A stretch of DNA of 16,600 bases from Phascolarctobacterium sp. GTDB taxonomy: Bacteria > Bacillota > Negativicutes > Acidaminococcales > Acidaminococcaceae. The notes beneath the pieces were generated by a model. It was not told where the DNA came from and did no database searches. It was given only the letters and a program-made list of their open reading frames with translations. Below are positions 12,161-16,600 of this stretch, in pieces; the stretch's first letter is position 1; the number at the start of each line of letters is the position of its first letter. Made by a program: the position numbers and the translations under genes. The stretch is taken from positions 960-17,559 of the forward strand of contig DXVZ01000131.1 of assembly GCA_019417125.1 (NCBI GenBank), given 5' to 3'.

Positions 12161-13267
12161 TTATCTGCGCGTTTCGTCAAACTGCGCTGGCGTTGTTTCT
12201 TCTTCCACTTCGTCGCTGCTGTGCCACAGTTCTTTATACAAAACGCGGTACACCGCCGCTACCGGCACGGCAAACAGCATACCCAAAATGCCGTACAGCT
12301 TAGCGCCGATTAAAAGGCTTAAAATTAAAATTACCGGGTGCAAGTCAATCTTTCTGCCAACAATACGCGGCATCAGCACGTTAGCGTCAAACTGGTAAAA
12401 TACAAGGTAAAACAGCGCCACGTAAAATGCGGACTGCGGGCTTTGCGAATACGCGATGAACACCGCAGGCACCGCGCCCATCAGCGGCCCGACGACGGGC
12501 ACCATCTCCGCCAGGATGGCGAGCAAGCCGAAAACCAGCGGGTAATGCACGCCCAACAGCGTTGTGCCGGCGGCGATGCAAAAGCCTGCAAGTAAGCTTA
12601 AACGCGCCAGCCCTTGAATGTAGCTGCTTAAGGTTACGCCGATTTCGTCGATGATGTACGCCACGCGCGGCTGTGCGTCATAGCTGAAAAAATTAATCAG
12701 CATACCGCGCAGGTCGCGCCAGTCTTTTAAAAAGTAAAACGCCAAAAACGGCACTATAATTAAGCCCACCAGGTTAGCGACAATATCCAGCGTCGATTTT
12801 AACAAATTGCGCAGCACCGATGCCACAAAGCCCATCAGCCAGCTCATCAGGTAATCTACAAGGCTTTCAACATTGTGCGGCAGCTGCGGGTAATTGGCAG
12901 GGTCCTCCAGCAGCCAGTCAAACGTCGCCGCGTCCACCTTGTTGCTGTACACAGGTATCTTGCCCACCAAATCGTTAATCTGCCCAAACAGCGGCAAAAT
13001 TATAAAGGTTACGGCGCAGAACACCGTCGCGCCAAACGCCATAAACGCCAGCAAAATTGTTACCACGCGCGAAAGGTGGATAGTGCCGCGCCCCAGCGTA
13101 ATTTTGCCGAACAGCTTGGTAATGGGGTGCAGCAAAAACGCAAGCCCTATTGCCAAAAGTATCGGCAGCAAAAAATTGCCCAGCAGGTAAAAAATAAACG
13201 ATATAAGCGCCGCCACCGCAACTTTAAAGGCAGTGCTGTTTCGTAAGGCCTTAAAATCTTTAATCAT
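12161..13267 (-). CDS. AI-2E (PerM/UPF0118) family membrane transporter
   Basis: This 368-aa polytopic membrane protein of the AI-2E/PerM family has roughly seven or eight hydrophobic segments (near 14-47, 68-95, 158-180, 222-255, 260-275, 279-292 and 309-343). Family hallmarks are VPVVGPLMGAVPAV (256-269), NVLMPRIVGRKIDLHP (296-311) and YGILGMLFAVPVAAV (325-339). Members have been linked to AI-2 export, Na+/H+ exchange or other transport; the substrate here is unknown. The acidic tail ends at 368. The ATG at 13267 lies three bases after the stop of the MBL hydrolase gene, and I see no Shine-Dalgarno site, so it probably relies on translational coupling. It is the last gene of its unit. Confidence 0.9.
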   Translation of the reverse strand: MIKDFKALRNSTAFKVAVAALISFIFYLLGNFLLPILLAIGLAFLLHPITKLFGKITLGRGTIHLSRVVTILLAFMAFGATVFCAVTFIILPLFGQINDLVGKIPVYSNKVDAATFDWLLEDPANYPQLPHNVESLVDYLMSWLMGFVASVLRNLLKSTLDIVANLVGLIIVPFLAFYFLKDWRDLRGMLINFFSYDAQPRVAYIIDEIGVTLSSYIQGLARLSLLAGFCIAAGTTLLGVHYPLVFGLLAILAEMVPVVGPLMGAVPAVFIAYSQSPQSAFYVALFYLVFYQFDANVLMPRIVGRKIDLHPVILILSLLIGAKLYGILGMLFAVPVAAVYRVLYKELWHSSDEVEEETTPAQFDETRR

Positions 13268-13270
13268 AGG

Positions 13271-13891
13271 TTATTGCAGAAAGGGGTTTCTGCGCCTTTC
13301 CCACCCTACCGTTGTGGCAGGCCCGTGGCCGGGCAAAAGTTTAACATCGTCATCAAGCGGCAGAATTTTTGTTTTTATCGACTGCAAAAGCTGTTTGTAC
13401 GAACCGCCGGGAAAATCCGTCCTGCCGATGGATTCGGCAAAAACCGTGTCGCCGCAGAACACAACATTGCCCGTCATAATGCACACGCCGCCGGGGGTAT
13501 GCCCGGGCGTTGCCAAAATTTTAAACTTCATGCCGGCTTCTTCCACTTCGTCGCCGTCGGCAAAAAACTTGTCGGCTGTTTTTTTAAGGGCTCCCCCGCC
13601 GATGTAAGCTGCAAGGCTGCCTACCGGGTCGGTCAGCATCGGCGCGTCCTCCTTGCTGATGTACACCGGCGCGCCTGTTTTTTCGGCAACTTCTGCCAGC
13701 GCCATAATGTGGTCGCCGTGGCCGTGGGTTAAAAAGATAGCGTCCACGGTTACGTTTTCTTTTTCTACGGCAGCCATAATGCGGCCCGCATCTCCGCCCG
13801 GGTCGATAATAACGCCGTGGTGCGTTTCTTCGTTAATGGCAAGGTAGCAGTTGGTGGCAATGCTGCCAACCTCCATTGCAATAATTTTCAT
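13271..13891 (-). CDS. MBL-fold metallohydrolase, glyoxalase II-like
   Basis: This 206-aa metallo-beta-lactamase-fold hydrolase resembles glyoxalase II but is shorter, lacking its helical C-terminal domain. Metal-binding motifs are intact: THGHGDH (55-61, giving H56, H58, D60, H61), PGHTPGG (129-135, H131), CGDTVF (146-151, D148) and PGHGPATTVGWE (187-198, H189), so a dinuclear zinc or iron site is expected. This small hydrolase is a regular companion of rel and hisS in Firmicutes, though its substrate is generally not assigned; a thioester such as S-lactoyl-thiol is a guess. The ATG at 13891 follows AGGAGG, 24 bases after the rel stop. A D-Tyr-tRNA deacylase gene, often found between rel and this gene, is missing. 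Confidence 0.92.
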   Translation of the reverse strand: MKIIAMEVGSIATNCYLAINEETHHGVIIDPGGDAGRIMAAVEKENVTVDAIFLTHGHGDHIMALAEVAEKTGAPVYISKEDAPMLTDPVGSLAAYIGGGALKKTADKFFADGDEVEEAGMKFKILATPGHTPGGVCIMTGNVVFCGDTVFAESIGRTDFPGGSYKQLLQSIKTKILPLDDDVKLLPGHGPATTVGWERRRNPFLQ

Positions 13892-13915
13892 CTAAATCCT
13901 CCTGTAAAAACGGCA

Positions 13916-16144
13916 TTAAATGTGGTGCACGCTTGAAGATACCTGGCGTTCCACACTGTAAACGCCCTTCATGCGCCTTATTTTATTCATAATGTTATCA
14001 AGCTGCTCCAAATTGCTGATATCCAGCCCCATAGTAATGTAAGCGTTTTTGTGCTTATCGGTGCGGCAGGTAAGCGCGTTAATGTTCAGCTTCGCTTCGC
14101 TCGTCACCTGCATAATGTCCGCCATCATGCCGGGCCTGTCGGAAGCCGTGATAACAATGTTAACTTTGTAAACGGCGTCGGTGGTAATATCCCACGATAC
14201 CTCAATCAAACGGCGCTGCTCCTCGGGGTTGTTGCTAAGTACGTTAGGGCAGTCCGTGCGGTGTACGGAAATGCCGCTGCCGCGCGTAATATAGCCGATA
14301 ACCGGGTCGCCCGGAATCGGGTTGCAGCAGCGCGCCAGCTTAACCATAATGCCCTCCTCGCCTTTTACAAGGATGCCGTGGCTGGCTTTAGCCTTGCTGC
14401 GGCGCGGTTTCAGTTCGGCAAGCAGCTGTGAAAGGTCTTTGGTAACGGTAAGTTTCTGCTCTTTTTTGTACAGCTCAACCAGCTTGCTCATAACGCCGTT
14501 AAGCGTTACGCCGCCGTAACCGATGCTGGCGTACAGTGCGTCTTCGCTGTCCAGGCGGAACGACGACGCCACGTTTTTAACCTTGTCTGCCTTAAGCAGC
14601 ACTTTAATATCGTAGCCCAGGCGCTTGGTTTCTTTTTCCAGCATCTCGCGCCCTTTGGCGATGTTTTCTTCGCGGCGTTCCTTTTTAAACCACGAACGGA
14701 TTTTATTGCGCGTATCCGAAGAACCGACGATATTCATCCAGTCGCGGCTCGGACCCGTCGCCTGCTTAGAAGTAATAACCTCCACGATGTCGCCGTTGCT
14801 TAACTTATAATCCAGCGGCACAATGCGCCCGTTAACTTTTGCGCCCACACAGCGGTTGCCAACATCTGTATGGATGCGGTACGCAAAGTCAATCGGCACG
14901 CTGCCCACCGGCAGGTCAATAACGTCGCCGCGCGGCGTAAACACAAATACCTCGTCCGCAAAAACGTCCATTTTTACGGTGTTCACAAAATCGCGCGAAT
15001 CGCTCATATCCTTGTGCCATTCCAACAGCTGGCGCAGCCAGGAGAGCTTCGCCTCAAAATCCTTATCGCCGCCGGACGGCATACTGCTTTTGCCGCCGCT
15101 TTCTTTATAGCGCCAGTGCGCCGCAATGCCGAACTCCGAAATGCGGTGCATCTCAAACGTGCGGATTTGGATTTCCAGCGGCTGCCCGTTATGGTACAGC
15201 ACGGTAGTGTGCAGCGACTGGTACATGTTCGATTTCGGCACGGCGATGTAGTCTTTTACGCGCCCCGGAATAGGGCGCCACAGGCTATGCACAACGCCCA
15301 GCGTGCCGTAGCAGTCGGCAACAGTATCAACCAGCACGCGGATGGCAAGCAGGTCGTAAATTTCGCTTAACTCTTTATGGTCGCGCTGCATTTTTTTGTA
15401 AATGCTGTAAAAATTCTTCGGGCGTCCCTGAATTTCGCACTCAATGTGCTGCTCGTCCAGGTGTTCTTTAATTTCCGCCATCGCCTCGTGAATCATGGCT
15501 TCCCTTTCGCGGCGCTTTACCTTAACCTGTTCTACCAGGTCGTAGTAAATTTCCGGCTCCATATAACGGAAAGCCAAATCTTCCAGCTCCCACTTAATGG
15601 TGTAAATGCCCAGGCGGTGTGCCAGCGGCGCGTAAACTTCCATCGTTTCGCGCGAGATGGACTGCTGCTTATGCACCGGCATATACTTCATGGTGCGCAT
15701 GTTGTGCAGACGGTCGGCAAGTTTAATCATAATAACGCGGATGTCCTTTGCCATGGCAAGGAACATTTTGCGGTAATTTTCAATCTGCTGGTCCTCTTTG
15801 CTGATGTATTCAATTTTGCCCAGCTTGGTAACGCCGTCCACCAGGTCGGCAACCTTTACGCCAAACATTTCTTTCAGCTGGTCCAGCGTGGTGTCGGTGT
15901 CCTCCACAACGTCGTGCAAAAACGCCGCCGCCAGCGTTGTTTCGTCCATTTGCAGCTCGGCAAGTATCGCCGCCACGCCCAGCGGATGGATAATGTACGG
16001 CTCGCCGGATTTACGCCGCTGGTTGGCATGTGCTTTCGCAGCCACATCATAGGCTTTGTGCACAAACGCCACCTGGTCATCGTTAAGGTATTTTTTTATT
16101 TTTTCGAAGAATTCTTCGACACTAAATTCATGTGTTTCCGGCAT
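13916..16144 (-). CDS. rel: Rel, bifunctional (p)ppGpp synthetase/hydrolase
   Basis: A long RelA/SpoT homologue that makes and degrades the stringent-response alarmone (p)ppGpp. With the ATG start it has 742 aa. Domains: HD hydrolase (about 35-190) with FLHDVVEDTD (H77, D78); synthetase (about 230-350) with GRVKDYIAVPKSNMYQSLHT, whose RVKD is the RxKD form of bifunctional enzymes rather than the ExDD of synthetase-only RelA; TGS (about 392-456); the conserved ARCCNPIPGD Cys pair (about 606-607); and a C-terminal ACT domain (from about 660). The in-frame TTG at 16165 lies directly after the recJ stop and would add seven residues. I prefer the ATG at 16144, which has AAGGA about 10 bases upstream. 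The gene follows recJ and precedes the MBL hydrolase. Confidence 0.96.
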   Translation of the reverse strand: MPETHEFSVEEFFEKIKKYLNDDQVAFVHKAYDVAAKAHANQRRKSGEPYIIHPLGVAAILAELQMDETTLAAAFLHDVVEDTDTTLDQLKEMFGVKVADLVDGVTKLGKIEYISKEDQQIENYRKMFLAMAKDIRVIMIKLADRLHNMRTMKYMPVHKQQSISRETMEVYAPLAHRLGIYTIKWELEDLAFRYMEPEIYYDLVEQVKVKRREREAMIHEAMAEIKEHLDEQHIECEIQGRPKNFYSIYKKMQRDHKELSEIYDLLAIRVLVDTVADCYGTLGVVHSLWRPIPGRVKDYIAVPKSNMYQSLHTTVLYHNGQPLEIQIRTFEMHRISEFGIAAHWRYKESGGKSSMPSGGDKDFEAKLSWLRQLLEWHKDMSDSRDFVNTVKMDVFADEVFVFTPRGDVIDLPVGSVPIDFAYRIHTDVGNRCVGAKVNGRIVPLDYKLSNGDIVEVITSKQATGPSRDWMNIVGSSDTRNKIRSWFKKERREENIAKGREMLEKETKRLGYDIKVLLKADKVKNVASSFRLDSEDALYASIGYGGVTLNGVMSKLVELYKKEQKLTVTKDLSQLLAELKPRRSKAKASHGILVKGEEGIMVKLARCCNPIPGDPVIGYITRGSGISVHRTDCPNVLSNNPEEQRRLIEVSWDITTDAVYKVNIVITASDRPGMMADIMQVTSEAKLNINALTCRTDKHKNAYITMGLDISNLEQLDNIMNKIRRMKGVYSVERQVSSSVHHI

Positions 16145-16165
16145 AACAACCACATCCTTACCCAA

Positions 16166-16600
16166 TCAAATTCCGTGCCCCGCCGCTATCTGCGCAGGCG
16201 TAATAAGCATATTGGCACGGTACTGCCTGTAAATCCTCCTGCCGGTTTCTTCGGCTTTTTTAAACGAAGGGGAATTTTCCAAATTATTCTTTTTAACGGA
16301 GGCCGCCATGCAAACCTTGCCGCCGCTGCGCGTAATGAAGTTCAGTTCTTCAAACACAGTTAAATAAATTTCCTGCATGCCGCAGCTGGCAAGCAGCGCG
16401 TCCTCGTCCACCATAACTTCTTCTTTTAAGCGGGCAGCCATTTTTTTATAGGCTTCCGCCAGATGCAGGCGGTTAGGGCAGCGCGCGAACAGCGCTTCCG
16501 CCGCCTTATCGTAGTCATCATTATTATACAACAGAAACAGGCTGCAACCAAGTACGTCCGCCTTAAATGCCTGCGCCAGCTCCGCAACGCCGCATTCCGG
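16166..16600 (-). CDS. recJ: RecJ single-strand exonuclease, C-terminal part (5' end outside window)
   Basis: An open frame runs from beyond base 16600 to the TGA at 16166; 144 residues are visible. The text LAQAFKADVLGCSLFLLYNN, then RCPNRLHLAEAYKKMAARLK, VFEELNFITRSGGK and KNNLENSPSFKKAEE matches the C-terminal extension of Firmicute RecJ, in which a LYLLY-type segment and an FEELG...GG...L..SP.Y pattern are usual. RecJ degrades single-stranded DNA 5' to 3' in recombination and mismatch repair; its DHH catalytic domain is outside the window. The position directly ahead of rel (stop adjacent to the possible TTG of rel) fits the recJ-rel order of Negativicutes and other Firmicutes. The identification rests on the C-terminal pattern and context, so it is less sure than the neighbours. 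Confidence 0.78.
   Translation of the reverse strand, partial: PECGVAELAQAFKADVLGCSLFLLYNNDDYDKAAEALFARCPNRLHLAEAYKKMAARLKEEVMVDEDALLASCGMQEIYLTVFEELNFITRSGGKVCMAASVKKNNLENSPSFKKAEETGRRIYRQYRANMLITPAQIAAGHGI

Noticed and set aside
15377..16363. 328-codon plus-strand open frame opposite rel and recJ
   Set aside because: Antisense to strongly supported rel domains and has the same shadow composition; no ribosome-binding site or family motif.
1..16600. CRISPR array, insertion sequence, prophage, tRNA or rRNA genes
   Set aside because: No regularly spaced repeats, transposase-like frame, terminal repeats or RNA gene signatures were seen on either strand.

Overview
The window looks like core chromosome of a low-to-mid GC Firmicute. 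Gene content and order fit Negativicutes (an Acidaminococcaceae- or Phascolarctobacterium-like anaerobe) or Clostridia. This rests on the recJ-relA-MBL-hisS-aspS and lspA-rluD-pyrR neighbourhoods, strong AGGAGG ribosome-binding sites, several TTG/GTG starts, a free-standing AICAR transformylase and clear sigma-A promoters. The genus is an inference. All protein genes but one lie on the minus strand, and there is no IS, phage, rRNA, tRNA or CRISPR.

Read in the minus direction from the right edge, unit 1 (16600 to 12139) is recJ (3' part), the bifunctional (p)ppGpp synthetase/hydrolase rel, a glyoxalase II-like hydrolase and an AI-2E family permease, closed by an intrinsic terminator. Unit 2 (12084 to 8844) is hisS-aspS, with its own extended -10 promoter and a terminator. 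Unit 3 (8825 to 7702) is a type II toxin-antitoxin operon: hicA (57 aa), hicB and a DUF3783 protein. It is driven by a promoter buried in a perfect 10-6-10 inverted repeat. A bidirectional terminator separates it from the only plus-strand gene, a PflX-type radical SAM protein (6756-7646), which diverges from unit 4.

Unit 4 (6570 to 5190) is a small ABM-domain protein followed by an NADP-type secondary alcohol dehydrogenase. Unit 5 (5147 to 4607) is a second toxin-antitoxin module, of RelB/RelE type. Its consensus promoter overlaps a perfect 14-bp inverted repeat. Unit 6 (4588 to 3258) is a consensus promoter, a leader that I read as a ZTP (pfl) riboswitch, and a single-domain AICAR transformylase. 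This is a coherent circuit, because ZTP/ZMP derives from the enzyme's own substrate. Unit 7 (3191 to 1926) is a monocistronic acyl-CoA dehydrogenase with promoter and terminator. Unit 8 (1912 to the left edge) is lspA-rluD-pyrR, with lspA and rluD overlapping.

The most rewarding elements are outside the large genes: the riboswitch leader, the two toxin-antitoxin operators, the small hicA gene, and the DUF3783 gene riding in the hicAB operon. I did not find a wholly new system. No stretch longer than about 300 bases lacks a gene; the largest gaps (4431-4606, 6571-6755, 8777-8953, 11997-12160) hold the regulatory elements listed.
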